The notes: generated by a model not told the origin, from the letters alone. Positions 29,101 to 36,658 are shown, counted from the stretch's first letter. The stretch: DNA of 64,000 nt from TMED27 sp964350435 (GCA_964350435.1 CAYGJS010000007.1:1-64000), one strand, 5' to 3'. Translations and numbers: made by a program.

Positions 29101-31435
29101 TGCCATCCGGATGATCAAAAGACGCAAATTGCGTATAAGTATATTTGCCAGTCGCGGGATCAACGGTGACTTCGAACACAGTGTCCGCGCCGCCATTTAC
29201 GGTGCCTTTATATCCAGTTGCCGTTTGCTCGAACACAACGGCCTGACCATTCGAAGTCAGAGCAATCGGCGTGCCGCCGACAAGCGCAATCGCCCCGCCA
29301 GCAGGCGTGATTGAACCCACCTCAATTCCGAATGCCGCATCCATAGTGTCTGAATGCGTAAGCGGACCATTGTCAAAATTGCTTTCGTCAACGTTTCCAC
29401 GAGAATCACCAAGCGTAGGAACATCATCCTTAACGCGAATAACAATGTCCGTTACGGCCGTATCGCCGTCCCCGTCAATCGCTTTTGCGCCAAATCTAAG
29501 ATCGATAATATCATTCGGATCGTTCGGATCGGCATGATCCAGAGTACCCAAAAGATTGAATTCATAAGAACCGTCAGCCTCAAGGTCGAGCGTAAAGATG
29601 GTTTGACCGCCATTAACGGTTTTACCGATATATTGATTGCCCACCAGCGTCACTTCAACAACGTCACCGCCCGATGTCAATTGACCGTTCAGCGCAGATC
29701 CGCCAAACGAAAATGTGTCCGTCGCGCAAACCTCGCCGGGGACATCCGCGCCGAAATCAACATCCAGCTTGCCATTGGTCGTCACGCCCGGAAGATCGGT
29801 TTCATCTACAACTTCAAGACCAGAACCGATTTTCGGTACATCATTATTAATTTCAGGAACAGAGTCCGTGATGTTCACAGTAATCGTCGTCGCCGTCGAG
29901 TCGCCGTCAAAATCTGTCACTGTCACTGGGAATTCAAGACTGATCGTGTCATTCGCAGGATTGTGATCCAAAGGCACTTTCTGCGTATACGTGTAACCGC
30001 CCGTCGCAGGATCAATCACCAACGTAAACGCAATCGCGCCGCCTGGCAAAGTCCCGACATAACCATCTGCACTCGCAGTAATCGTAATCGCATCACCGCC
30101 GGAAGTCAGCGTAGTAACGCCTGTAACGCTCGCAGGCGTTCCTGTTGGCGTAACTGTACCCGCAACATCATTCCCGAAATCAATAACCAAAGCGTCATGA
30201 ATAACAATATCACCGGTCTTCAAAACAGACTCGTCACGTGTATTCGCATCAGGCGCAGCAATCGCCGGCGCATCATCCAAGATATTGATGGTAATCGTAC
30301 CTAAATCAATATCACCATTGCTGTCCTGTGCGACAGAACCAAATTCCAGCGTGATAACGTCATTGGGATTATGACCATCTGCATGATCAAACGGCAAAAC
30401 CTGATTATACGTGAAATTGCCTGTTGGCGGATCGAACACCAGTGTAAACACCGTATCACCGCTGGCCGTCTTCCCCGTATATCCCGAAGGTCTTGCCGTA
30501 ATCGTGACAGCCTCGCCGCCGGACATCAAACTTCCACCCAGCAATGAACCGGAAATATTATACAAACCGCTGGCCGAAACCGTTCCCGGTGTGTCGCCAT
30601 TAAAATCAACAGGCACAGTGCCTGTATAGGTAAGATTAAGGTTGGTCTCATCAAGGCTGGCCAAAACATTACCAATTTCCGGCACAACATCACCAGGCGC
30701 AGCAACAGGCGTATCTTCCTCAATCTGCCCACGCACTTCATCCCGAGGCACATCAACGCCGTAATTCAACAATGTCGGATCAATCGGCCCGACATCATTA
30801 AGACCGTTAACCCCTTGCGGATCAAAAGAACTTCCAAAACCGAAGCCGCTATTACCGGCCGCGCCCTGCGCGCCGCCCTCTTCACCAGCCGCCGTTTCAA
30901 TCTCGGCCAAGGCCTCGGCAACCAGCGCCATTTCATCACCACCGGACTCATCACCAGCCGCCGGCTCAATATTCGCAACCTGCGTTGCCGAATCATTTTG
31001 CAATTCAGCGTAAATTTCTTCTTCTACCGTCGTGTCGACAACTTCAATCGCACGTCCAGCAAGCTCATCAACCGTAAGCTCGTTACTGAACGCCAAAGTC
31101 GCAGGGAGAGAATCGGCTGAGGCTGCACCAAAATTTTTGAGGACGAGAGCGCTGTTATCCGCAAAAGTAAGTGTCAATGTGCCGTCTTCCTGAATGAAAG
31201 ACTGAACTTCGCCTTCGGCAAAGTCGAAGAAATATTTCTGGCCGGGAACAACAACCACTTCCAAAATCTGGCCGTTTGTCGGCTGCTCGATAATCACCGG
31301 CGCCGCAAGTCCGTCTGCGATCTGCCCTGATGTCACTATACAAACATCGTTAATAACCAATTCTTGATTTTCAACACTCGTTCCAGCTTCGACTTGCCCT
31401 TGAACTCCGTTGGCATTTGCGCTCTCAGTTGCCAT
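23153..31435 (-). CDS. Giant repeat adhesin exported by T1SS
   Basis: Predicted 2,760-residue cell-surface adhesin. Layout: N-terminal beta-rich domain (1-135) without signal peptide; acidic Gly/Ala linker (136-245) with PAAG (158-161), TAAG (181-184) and GAAG (191-194); about thirteen tandem modules (about 250-2160) of which ten are T1SS-143-type, each ending in a DDGP/DDAP-like turn after a DxDGD segment, and three VCBS/cadherin-like; a unique domain (about 2160-2460); five Ca-binding DxDxDG loops (about 2465-2575); one RTX block GGSGDDVLVGSEGSDTLYGG (about 2640-2660); and a C-terminal type I secretion signal. The di-alanine motifs resemble LapG protease sites. Start is supported by AAGGAGAG eight bases upstream. 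The exporter genes follow directly. Confidence 0.93.
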   Translation of the reverse strand: MATESANANGVQGQVEAGTSVENQELVINDVCIVTSGQIADGLAAPVIIEQPTNGQILEVVVVPGQKYFFDFAEGEVQSFIQEDGTLTLTFADNSALVLKNFGAASADSLPATLAFSNELTVDELAGRAIEVVDTTVEEEIYAELQNDSATQVANIEPAAGDESGGDEMALVAEALAEIETAAGEEGGAQGAAGNSGFGFGSSFDPQGVNGLNDVGPIDPTLLNYGVDVPRDEVRGQIEEDTPVAAPGDVVPEIGNVLASLDETNLNLTYTGTVPVDFNGDTPGTVSASGLYNISGSLLGGSLMSGGEAVTITARPSGYTGKTASGDTVFTLVFDPPTGNFTYNQVLPFDHADGHNPNDVITLEFGSVAQDSNGDIDLGTITINILDDAPAIAAPDANTRDESVLKTGDIVIHDALVIDFGNDVAGTVTPTGTPASVTGVTTLTSGGDAITITASADGYVGTLPGGAIAFTLVIDPATGGYTYTQKVPLDHNPANDTISLEFPVTVTDFDGDSTATTITVNITDSVPEINNDVPKIGSGLEVVDETDLPGVTTNGKLDVDFGADVPGEVCATDTFSFGGSALNGQLTSGGDVVEVTLVGNQYIGKTVNGGQTIFTLDLEADGSYEFNLLGTLDHADPNDPNDIIDLRFGAKAIDGDGDTAVTDIVIRVKDDVPTLGDSRGNVDESNFDNGPLTHSDTMDAAFGIEVGSITPAGGAIALVGGTPIALTSNGQAVVFEQTATGYKGTVNGGADTVFEVTVDPATGKYTYTQFASFDHPDGTNPNDLIDLRFDMIVTSTDGDSDTGSITISVADDGPIANDDRSAAEEGQTITGDLVANDDLSTDEANTVTEIKIGGTTYTIPAGGSVDISTPLGDATFNSDGTYTFTATDVGDPDGTLVFTYTLKDGDNDTDTATLSIRVTPDGSPVAVTAAMTVDETNIHPGPLVINESMNVDFGLDGQGSITPNGTVTPSGSLAGGALTSGGEAVNVTPTADGYVGTTAGGEVIFELTVQDNGDYTFELKGTLDHADKTDPNDLIKIEFGVTVKDSDGDAVDGTITINILDDAPIAFDDGNTVLENTLSVTGNVTDNDNAGEDSPSVVTSITFGATTIPVVAGVATSIAGDHGTLNINADGTYEYVSNGTNTAEVHDEFTYGYTDFDGDTDTAELTITIQDVDYKPELAHPNPLQTDDTDLVPTDSDSSQLIADFGNDGPGTFEVAGVGTFSHAGGTNGQLTSNDVPVSVAIVGNDYVGTAGGVEVFRLTLNATTGEYEFTQKAPLDHADTTNPDDGITLNFGVIAKDADGDTDDGTITVTVKDDGPQAVDDYASYDTNAGVANGNVVSNDTLSKDNGTTETSDHDVVQIIHNGNIVNVPAGGSASINGDYGVLTIQDDGSYSYVLNAGVAQPGGETHALDPQPSDVAGTQTSITKDGITVTSVNGGDLRFTDGGIGINNGSGSDRVYGNAEKLNASFNNAETVEITLGDLANNPGSAMDFTIYLSDGSTRNVEFASNTIQIGGGEGQVTFTGVDYGAGLTITGVDVFSHNTNSSYGLASFSLVDVKTSVAGEDCIIDSFEYVLRDGDGDRSTATLELCGKDLVDDQPIVAKPDTVIVDETVMDPTDEVSGQIVANFGDDAPGSFEATGNTSFQLVSGAKNGVLTSNGEPVTVKVEGNDYVGRLADNSEVFRLDLNKTTGAYEFILSQPVDHADATNPDDFMFLNFGVTVKDSDGDSAPVTVSVRIDDDGPTISSYAGGHQEPADFATPLVVEGTLTHDYGSDGNGEIRPHGGFVAKSVVGGPAIDLTSNGEPITVTQTTDGYVGKLANGTTVFEFTIGDDGQFNYTQKADVDHGDVDVLWLQFNVQIVDFDGDTADAFVMIDLQDGTPNHTPVLLTPTKVAVDESDMDPRDEAGNRLVADFKGDGPGTFEPTTANNFMLISGAKDGALSSDGVPVTVAIEGNDYVGRANGTEVFRLDLNKTTGEYEFILSKPLDHADATNPNDAIEIKFEVQAKDKDGDADKGFINVRINDDGPTITSYAGGHQEPADFATPLVVEGTLAHDYGNDGAGEIRPFGGFMAKDVVGGPAIDLTSNGHPITVTQTTDGYIGKLANGTTVFEFTIDDNGAYNYTQKADVDHPAGTDVLWLQFNVQIVDNDGDVANGFVMIDLQDGTPELEVDVKVNNGVDDICVKEDGEVDVPVTAHYEGGNGNEVMTLTLTGVASNWGFSAPGWTNLGGGKYSITLPAGQHDYAGNFNFAPPANSDVDLTGLKVVATIYDPDTAVSKSSEDSFKVSTDAVVDDFSFKGSFTGHEWSHQGKTFVFTQWSESQWAKYGGSQYFTSHSKLNITHLTYPDADGSESLKSIVFTLPDAIDDVTRLSIKNADGTYSEVSGKVTNAAGTVYTIDLSGMSYDEAVAFIKGSLYLTYQGPSNLDGHHNVGVTIHSFEKNLSGGEWDASDNNTSYSTTIPVWYCISPLAIDMDGDGVELLSLVDGVAFDMNNDGVLDQTGWVKGDDALLALDINGDGVINNQSELFGNNDETNSGFGNLAGYDDNGDGVIDAGDAVFDKLVVWQDANSDGVSQADEMLTMQDAGLAQISLNATYVDQVDQLHEGNLITEVSTVTRADGSTAEIADVWFDYNDGSGVVHGTFLEGGSGDDVLVGSEGSDTLYGGAGADIFLFETSTGGMDTITDFNAADGDILDISGLLQNYDPLQDSINDFVFATEQDGHTVISVDADGSANGVNAVEIAVLEGVTGYLDLETITNNGEAKV
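24951..26650. repeat. Tandem duplication of a two-module unit in the adhesin
   Basis: Two successive units of about 284-285 codons are near-identical in DNA. For example CTGCGGGCTCCTGATGACCA occurs at 25321 and 26173 (offset 852), and CCGTCCTGAA at 24951 and 25806 (offset 855, a one-codon length difference). Each unit holds one DEsxMDPxDE module and one AGGHQEPADF module. The rest of the repeat array is far more diverged, so this duplication is recent. Confidence 0.85.
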
Positions 31436-31464
31436 TTTTTACTCTCTCCTTACACATTAGTTAC

Positions 31465-31482
31465 AAAACCGCTGACGGTTTT
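31465..31482 (-). other. Hairpin in the adhesin mRNA leader
   Basis: AAAACCG, four-base loop, CGGTTTT: a perfect 7-bp stem in the presumed 80-nt leader, ending about 30 bases before the start codon. The T-run is short, so it is a weak terminator at best; it may stabilise the long message. Confidence 0.5.
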
Positions 31483-31521
31483 CTGCCCAAAATTAACACT
31501 TTATTAATAGAATGAAACAAC

Positions 31522-31550
31522 TTTCTAACGCATTGCTCACAAAAAGTCAA
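31522..31550 (-). promoter_or_regulatory. Putative adhesin promoter
   Basis: On the - strand TTGACT (31550-31545), 17-bp spacer, TAGAAA (31527-31522), five and four matches to consensus. Transcription would start near 31515, 80 bases before the adhesin ATG. Confidence 0.5.
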
Positions 31551-32476
31551 CAATTATGTTAAAAAAATCGTCTCATAACACGGTTTCACCGCGTCGCTTA
31601 TATAAAGGTAAAAAAATAAAGATACCCCGCCCTATTAAAAAAATACTCTATTAATACTCAATGTCTTTTCGATCCGGTCTGTTTTTTTATGTTGCTTGTC
31701 GAATCATACTGTGCTTTTAAGAGCACCGAATAAGCCGAAAAACATTTTTGACCTCTTCTAAGATCATAACGCTGATTCGTTAAAAACATATGAAGATCAA
31801 AAATTTGAAAACATAATACGGTGGAAATTCTTCACAACCCGCACTCTGACTCAAAAAATTATAAAAAAAATACCCTGTGCGCAAATCTGTGGATAATTTC
31901 CATGTGTTTCTATTTTTAAACCACTTAAACGAAACTATATTGCGTGGATACCTTGATCGACGTAAAGAAAATACAAAAAACTTCAAAAAAGGACTCGACT
32001 CCCCCGCATTTCGATTCCATCCTTTGATTATTCCAAGTGGTTAAACACTTCGAAAAAAGAGCACACAAAGTCAATGTGTTCGGGTTTTTAAAGTTTAAAA
32101 ACGTCGTTTCCTTGGAAGCTTCGGATCTTTGAAAGCTTAAGGGACAAGAAAGCAAAGACTTACATGAAAGCCTGACTTGTGGTTGCGCACATAAAAACGA
32201 TTTAAATGGCTGATTTGCGAGAAGTCTGACGCGTTTGTATCTGGTTCCGAATTGTTTATGGATGCTCACGCATTCGTAGGCGCGCGGTTTGATCACCGCG
32301 ATATAAATACTGGATGGGGGTTCATCCAGCGGTTTATCTTCAGGCTTGCTTGAATTTAAAACGGATCTAGCGACACCACCTGACTATAAGCCTTCATGGA
32401 TTATATGTTTGAGTGGATTATGCTTCCCATCGAGGCCCCGGCACTCTGATTCTTTTTTTGTTTCGCAAATTAAGGG
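31551..32476. other. Long AT-rich intergenic region
   Basis: More than 900 bases without a credible gene, between the adhesin promoter and the response regulator promoter. Two consecutive hairpins lie near its end: CGCGGT...ACCGCG (32283-32300) and CTGGATG...CATCCAG (32310-32329). Short open frames on the - strand (for example 31925-32296) have no ribosome-binding site and a cysteine-rich, unstructured composition. It may hold binding sites controlling the adhesin or a small RNA; I cannot identify one. Confidence 0.5.
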
Positions 32477-32505
32477 TTGGGTGTCGGGGTTCTCTTATCT
32501 ATAAT
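32477..32505 (+). promoter_or_regulatory. Promoter of the response regulator gene
   Basis: TTGGGT (32477-32482), 17-bp spacer, perfect TATAAT (32500-32505). Start near 32512 gives a 48-nt leader and rules out the longer in-frame reading from 32413. Confidence 0.6.
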
Positions 32506-32559
32506 CCTACCTTAGGTTCAAACCCTGATAATATATTTCAACATTTGAAAAGTAAGAAT

Positions 32560-33057
32560 ATGAGTTTCGAGTTTGAAAAATTAAGCGTGTTAATCGTAGA
32601 AGATACCGTACCGATGCAAAAACTCGTAACTTCGGTTCTGGAAACCTTAGGCGTTGGTCATATTCTCAAAGCCGATGATGGCGATACCGGCTTTGATGTA
32701 TTTTGTGCTGAAAATCCCGATATCATCATCGCTGATTGGCATATGACGCCAACATCCGGCATAGAAATGGTCGAAAAAATCCGAAACGACCCTAAATCGC
32801 CCAACCGCACTGTGCCTATTATCATGATGACCGGCTATAGTGCCATGCCCCGCGTGGCCGAAGCCCGCGACACCGGCGCGACAGAGTTTCTGGTAAAGCC
32901 CTTTTCAGCCAATGATCTGGCGCGCCGCATAGCTTACGTAATCAACAAACCGCGCGATTTTATCAAAACCCCCGATTATTTTGGCCCCGACCGCCGCCGC
33001 CGCGTTCTGGCTGAATACAAAGGCCCCTTTCGCCGCAGCAGCGATGCACCTTTGTAA
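32560..33057 (+). CDS. CheY-like response regulator with basic tail
   Basis: Single receiver domain with a short C-terminal extension, 165 residues. Key residues are present: acidic pair Glu14-Asp15, phosphoacceptor Asp59 (IIIADWHM), switch Thr91 and Lys113 (LVKPF). The last 35 residues carry a GPDRRRR...GPFRRSS tail, a feature of a group of alphaproteobacterial CheY-like proteins. There is no output domain, so it must act by protein contact. The start at ATG 32560 follows the promoter; the ribosome-binding site is weak (AAGTAAG). It precedes the unknown helical gene at 33163 by about 105 bp, suggesting a functional pair. Confidence 0.88.
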   Translation: MSFEFEKLSVLIVEDTVPMQKLVTSVLETLGVGHILKADDGDTGFDVFCAENPDIIIADWHMTPTSGIEMVEKIRNDPKSPNRTVPIIMMTGYSAMPRVAEARDTGATEFLVKPFSANDLARRIAYVINKPRDFIKTPDYFGPDRRRRVLAEYKGPFRRSSDAPL

Positions 33058-33162
33058 CCCCCCCTAGCCTCAAGTATAGCATTGAAAATAAAGCTTTAAA
33101 TATTAATGTACAATTCTGTATAATGAATACAGGAGTAAACTTTTAAATTGCGTAAGAGAAAC

Positions 33163-33660
33163 ATGGAACAACAAACACACGACCCAAACATCAAGGTTTA
33201 CAAAGCCAACAAAGCCCTCCAAGCCAAAATCGGCACAGGCCCTCTCGATGAAAAAGCCGTTGAAAAATGCCAGGCGGTAATGGATAACAACACGGTGGAA
33301 TTCGCGCCGCTGGCCATGGAATATCTCGATAAACTCCGCGAAGCCATAGATCACGCTAAACAGGGTAAACTGGATACCAAGCAAGCCGTTGCCGAAATGA
33401 CCGCGCCTGTAATGCAGCTCAAGGCCAACGCCTCCATTTTCAAATATAACCTGATTGGCAACCTCGCAAATGTCATGCTCAGCTTCCTCGAAGGTGTCAA
33501 AGAAATCGACGACGACGTGATCGCGATTGTCGGCGCGCACCACCAGACACTCTCTGCAATCGTCATTAAAAAAATGAAGGGTGACGGCGGCGCAGCGGGT
33601 TCGCAAATGGAAGAGGAACTCAAAGGCGCGTGCAAACGCTATTTCGCCAAACGCCGCTAA
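33163..33660 (+). CDS. Conserved helical protein beside response regulator
   Basis: Function not known to me. The 165-residue product appears all-helical and soluble: an N-terminal helix pair (about 10-60), a central segment VMQLKANASIFKYNLIGNLANVMLSFLE and a third with IAIVGAHHQTLSAIV, and a basic C-terminus. The size, helical content and neighbour suggest a phosphotransfer-, phosphatase- or scaffold-type partner of the receiver protein, by analogy with Hpt or CheZ; this is inference. The start is uncertain: TTG 33148 is 12 bases after AGGAG, ATG 33163 has only a weak site; I list the ATG. It ends 12 bp from the convergent terC. Confidence 0.65.
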   Translation: MEQQTHDPNIKVYKANKALQAKIGTGPLDEKAVEKCQAVMDNNTVEFAPLAMEYLDKLREAIDHAKQGKLDTKQAVAEMTAPVMQLKANASIFKYNLIGNLANVMLSFLEGVKEIDDDVIAIVGAHHQTLSAIVIKKMKGDGGAAGSQMEEELKGACKRYFAKRR

Positions 33661-33672
33661 ATTATCGTAACT

Positions 33673-34650
33673 TTACGCATGCTCTTTCGGCGTTTTCCAC
33701 AATGACAACCCGATCCCAGCAACCAAAATAAAAATCGTCACAGCCAAAGACAAAAGCGGCGGAAATTTCTCTATATCCAGCAAAAGCGGAGCAAAAACCT
33801 TCAACCCAATAAAAATCAGAACAACCGATAGCGCATATTTCAAATACACGAACCGCTCAATCATCGCCGCCAGCGCGAAATAAAGCGCCCGCAGACCCAA
33901 AATCGCAAAGATATTGCTCGTATAAACGATATAAGGATCCGTCGTGATAGCAAAAATCGCCGGAATAGAATCTACGGCAAAAATAACATCGGCAATTTCA
34001 ATCATCACCATCGCCACAAAAAGCGGCGTAAGACAAAGCAGCGCCTTACCGGTTTTCTCACAAATCTCACGGGCAAAGAAATCATGCCCATGCAGATGAT
34101 CTGTAATCCGGAAATATTTATGCATAAATTTCAAAACCGCATTTTGGGAAATATCGGTTTCTTTTTCCTCGGTCATAAGCATCTTCACACCGGTAAAAAT
34201 CAAAAATGCTGCGAAAATATACAAAATCCACTCGAACTCATGCACAATCGCCGCGCCCAGCGCAATCATAACCCCGCGCAGGATAATCGCCCCCATAATC
34301 CCCCAAACCAGAACGCGGTGCTGATACATGCGGGGAATTTGCAGATAGGAAAATATCATCGCAATCACAAAAATATTATCCATCGCCAAGGTCTTTTCGA
34401 CCACAAATCCCGTCAGATAATTGATGGCAGGCTCCTGCCCCAGACTCCACCAGACCCATAAACTGAAAAGCAGACCAATACTGATATAAAACCCTGACAG
34501 CAAAAGGCTCTCACGAACTTCAATGACATGATCTTTTCGATGAAAAACCCCCAAATCAAAGGCCAGAAGCCCCGAAACAAGAGCTAAGAATATCCCCCAC
34601 ATCCATAAGGGTTTGTCCAGAAAATCGCCCGCAAGCAATATATGTTCCAT
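33673..34650 (-). CDS. TerC/Alx-family membrane protein
   Basis: Integral inner-membrane protein of the TerC family; members such as Alx export manganese or load it into exported proteins, and others are linked to tellurite resistance. The 325-residue protein has about nine membrane helices, with the conserved acidic motifs FDLGVFHRKDH and EKTLAMDNIFVIAMIF in the first half and EIADVIFAVDSIPAIFAIT in the second. Its leader (34651-34742) can pair GCCCCG with CGGGGC across the ribosome-binding region, so translation may be controlled by RNA structure, as manganese riboswitches do for other terC/alx genes. Confidence 0.93.
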   Translation of the reverse strand: MEHILLAGDFLDKPLWMWGIFLALVSGLLAFDLGVFHRKDHVIEVRESLLLSGFYISIGLLFSLWVWWSLGQEPAINYLTGFVVEKTLAMDNIFVIAMIFSYLQIPRMYQHRVLVWGIMGAIILRGVMIALGAAIVHEFEWILYIFAAFLIFTGVKMLMTEEKETDISQNAVLKFMHKYFRITDHLHGHDFFAREICEKTGKALLCLTPLFVAMVMIEIADVIFAVDSIPAIFAITTDPYIVYTSNIFAILGLRALYFALAAMIERFVYLKYALSVVLIFIGLKVFAPLLLDIEKFPPLLSLAVTIFILVAGIGLSLWKTPKEHA

Positions 34651-34742
34651 GATAGCCCCGTTCAGGTTGACGCCTGCAGTGCTGGAAATTCAGCCAAGAC
34701 GGTACCGACATCGCATTTGGGGGCGGCAAATGCCAGCGGGGC
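34651..34742 (-). promoter_or_regulatory. Structured leader of terC, candidate riboswitch
   Basis: Read on the - strand, GCCCCG (34742-34737) pairs with CGGGGC (34660-34655), closing a 70-base loop. Inside are a second short pairing, CTGG (34736-34733) with CCAG (34685-34682), and a perfect hairpin GCATTTG/CAAATGC (34733-34713). The closing helix occupies the only purine-rich stretch before the ATG, so folding would hide the ribosome-binding site. I cannot recognise the conserved loops of the yybP-ykoY manganese riboswitch with certainty; it may be a diverged copy or another RNA. Confidence 0.45.
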
Positions 34743-34814
34743 CCGGTACACTTTAAACATACGCCTTTTCACAAACGCCCAAAATCTAATCTTTTACGAA
34801 CGGCAAACGCCCAT

Positions 34815-34842
34815 AAAAAAGGCCGCATGTCGCGCGGCCTTT
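34815..34842 (-). terminator. Terminator of serA
   Basis: On the - strand AAAGGCCGC, seven-base loop, GCGGCCTTTTTT (7-bp GC-rich stem with T-run). It lies 20 bases after the serA stop codon and ahead of the terC leader. Confidence 0.85.
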
Positions 34843-34862
34843 AATCTCGAATTTTACCGCTT

Positions 34863-36449
34863 TTAAAAGCTCAACCGCTTCGCCGATGTAATTTGTCTTT
34901 GCGCTTTAATTTTCTCAAACACCGCATCACTTACGGGCGCATCCAGCGCAACAATACAAATCGCGCCCGAACTCGCATCTTTTCGCCCGAGCCTGAAATC
35001 AGCGATATTCAGACCTTCCTGCCCCAGCAAGGTTCCAAGTTCACCAATCATACCGGGCTGATCATTATTGCGGATAAACACCATGTTTGGTGACAGCGCA
35101 AACTCAATCGGCACACCTTCCACATTCACAATGCGCGGCTCTTTGCCTGTAAACAACGTGCCTGTCACATTGCGCGTACGCTCTTCAGAAGTCACAATCA
35201 CATTGATCATCGAGCGCCAGTTTTTCTGCTCATCATTATAGCTTTGCTTCAGTTCAATCCCGCGGCTTTGCGCAATCTGCATCGCATTCACCATATTCAC
35301 ACTGTCCATTTGCTGCCCCAAAAGCGTCGCCAGCAATGTCGAGGTAATCGGATCTGTATTCACATCTGTGATTGTCCCCTCATATTCAATCTCGATTTTC
35401 TTCACAGCCGTATTGCTAATCTGCCCAGCAAAACTGCCCAAATGCTCGGCCAATTTTAAATAAGGCTTCAAACGCGGCGCATCTTCCGCCGAAATAGACG
35501 CCATATTCAGCGCATTCGTCACTGCGCCATTGAGCAAATAATCAGACATTTGCTCGGCCACTTGAATAGCCACATTCACTTGCGCTTCCGTAGTTGCCGC
35601 GCCCAAATGCGGCGTACATACGACATTCTCATAGCCGAATAAAGCATTCTCGGTCGCAGGCTCCTCTTCGAATACATCCAGCGCCGCGCCCGCAACCTTG
35701 CCACTATCCAGCGCGTCTTTGAGATCAGCCTCATTGATAATCCCGCCGCGCGCGCAGTTGATAATGCGCACGCCGTCTTTCATCTTGGCGATCGAATCTT
35801 TATTGATCAAATTGGTGGTTTTCTCATTTTTCGGCACATGGATCGTGATGAAATCAGCCTCAGCCAAAAGCACATCCAGCTCAACTTTTTTCACACCCAA
35901 TTCATCCGCGCGCTCTTCGGTCAAAAACGGGTCAAACGCAATCACATTCATCTGCAGACCAACGCCGCGGCTCGCCGCAATCCCGCCAATATTCCCGCAT
36001 CCAATAACGCCGAGCGTCTTGTTATAAAGCTCGGTCCCCATAAATTTCTTCTTCTCCCACTTGCCGGCATGCGTGCTTTCATTGGCTTGCGGAATTTGCC
36101 GCGCCAGCGCAAACATCATCGCAATCGCATGCTCCGCCGTGGTAATGGAATTGCCAAACGGCGTGTTCATGACTACAACGCCAGCTTCCGTCGCTGTCGG
36201 GATATCGATGTTATCAACGCCAATACCTGCGCGGCCAATGACTTTCAGCTTGCTGCCCGCCGCCATAACCTCAGCTGTGACCTTGGTTTCGCTGCGCACC
36301 GCAAGGCCGTCATACTGGTCGATAACCTTGAGCAGCTCATCGGCGCTCATACCCGGCTTGTAATCAACAGCGCAACCATTCTTCTCAAAAATTTCTACTG
36401 ACAGGGGATCCAGCTTATCGCTGATAAGGACTTGAGGCTTCGACATCAT
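34863..36449 (-). CDS. serA: D-3-phosphoglycerate dehydrogenase
   Basis: First enzyme of serine synthesis, oxidising 3-phosphoglycerate with NAD. The 528-residue protein is the long form: substrate domain (about 1-100 and 285-320), Rossmann domain with GVIGCGNIGG and the catalytic Arg/Glu/His segments (NCARGGIINE, TPHLGAATTEAQ), an intervening ASB domain, and a C-terminal ACT domain (about 450-528) for serine feedback. Two ATGs in tandem follow AGGAG; the second (36446) has the better spacing. In many alphaproteobacteria serA directly follows serC; here a gene on the other strand lies between them. Confidence 0.96.
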   Translation of the reverse strand: MMSKPQVLISDKLDPLSVEIFEKNGCAVDYKPGMSADELLKVIDQYDGLAVRSETKVTAEVMAAGSKLKVIGRAGIGVDNIDIPTATEAGVVVMNTPFGNSITTAEHAIAMMFALARQIPQANESTHAGKWEKKKFMGTELYNKTLGVIGCGNIGGIAASRGVGLQMNVIAFDPFLTEERADELGVKKVELDVLLAEADFITIHVPKNEKTTNLINKDSIAKMKDGVRIINCARGGIINEADLKDALDSGKVAGAALDVFEEEPATENALFGYENVVCTPHLGAATTEAQVNVAIQVAEQMSDYLLNGAVTNALNMASISAEDAPRLKPYLKLAEHLGSFAGQISNTAVKKIEIEYEGTITDVNTDPITSTLLATLLGQQMDSVNMVNAMQIAQSRGIELKQSYNDEQKNWRSMINVIVTSEERTRNVTGTLFTGKEPRIVNVEGVPIEFALSPNMVFIRNNDQPGMIGELGTLLGQEGLNIADFRLGRKDASSGAICIVALDAPVSDAVFEKIKAQRQITSAKRLSF

Positions 36450-36547
36450 TTTCTCCTAATTTTGTCTTGTTTAGGTAAACAGGCTTAAAGCAATATCATG
36501 TCCATATGGGAAGTAAAGAGGCAAAAGTAGACCCGCATTTCGGACTA

Positions 36548-36589
36548 AGTCCACTTTTTTTGATTTTGGAAAAAAGTTAGTCCACTTTT
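36548..36589. repeat. Short direct repeats upstream of serA
   Basis: AGTCCACTTTT occurs at 36548-36558 and again at 36579-36589, 31 bases apart (about three helical turns). The first copy is part of a palindrome GGACTaAGTCC (36542-36552). Spacing on one face of the helix would suit a regulator of serA or of the gene at 36719. Confidence 0.5.
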
Positions 36590-36658
36590 CTGCCCAAATG
36601 GTCGATGATAAGCCATTATAGGAATAAATTCATATTATTGCAAGATGGCAAATATTTA

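Noticed and set aside
23153..31435. CRISPR-like array in the repeat-rich adhesin region
   Set aside because: The repeats are protein-coding modules of hundreds of bases with diverged sequence, not short identical repeats with unique spacers.
31925..32296. 123-residue open frame in the long intergenic region
   Set aside because: No ribosome-binding site, poor codon pattern, and an unstructured Cys/Ser/Phe-rich product.
32512..32528. tRNA T-arm-like hairpin (TTAGG-TTCAAAC-CCTGA) suggesting a tRNA or tmRNA
   Set aside because: No acceptor stem, D arm, anticodon arm or CCA could be fitted around it, and it lies in the response regulator leader.
34642..34866. Open frame on the + strand across the terC leader
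   Set aside because: It runs through the structured leader and the serA terminator and has no family resemblance.
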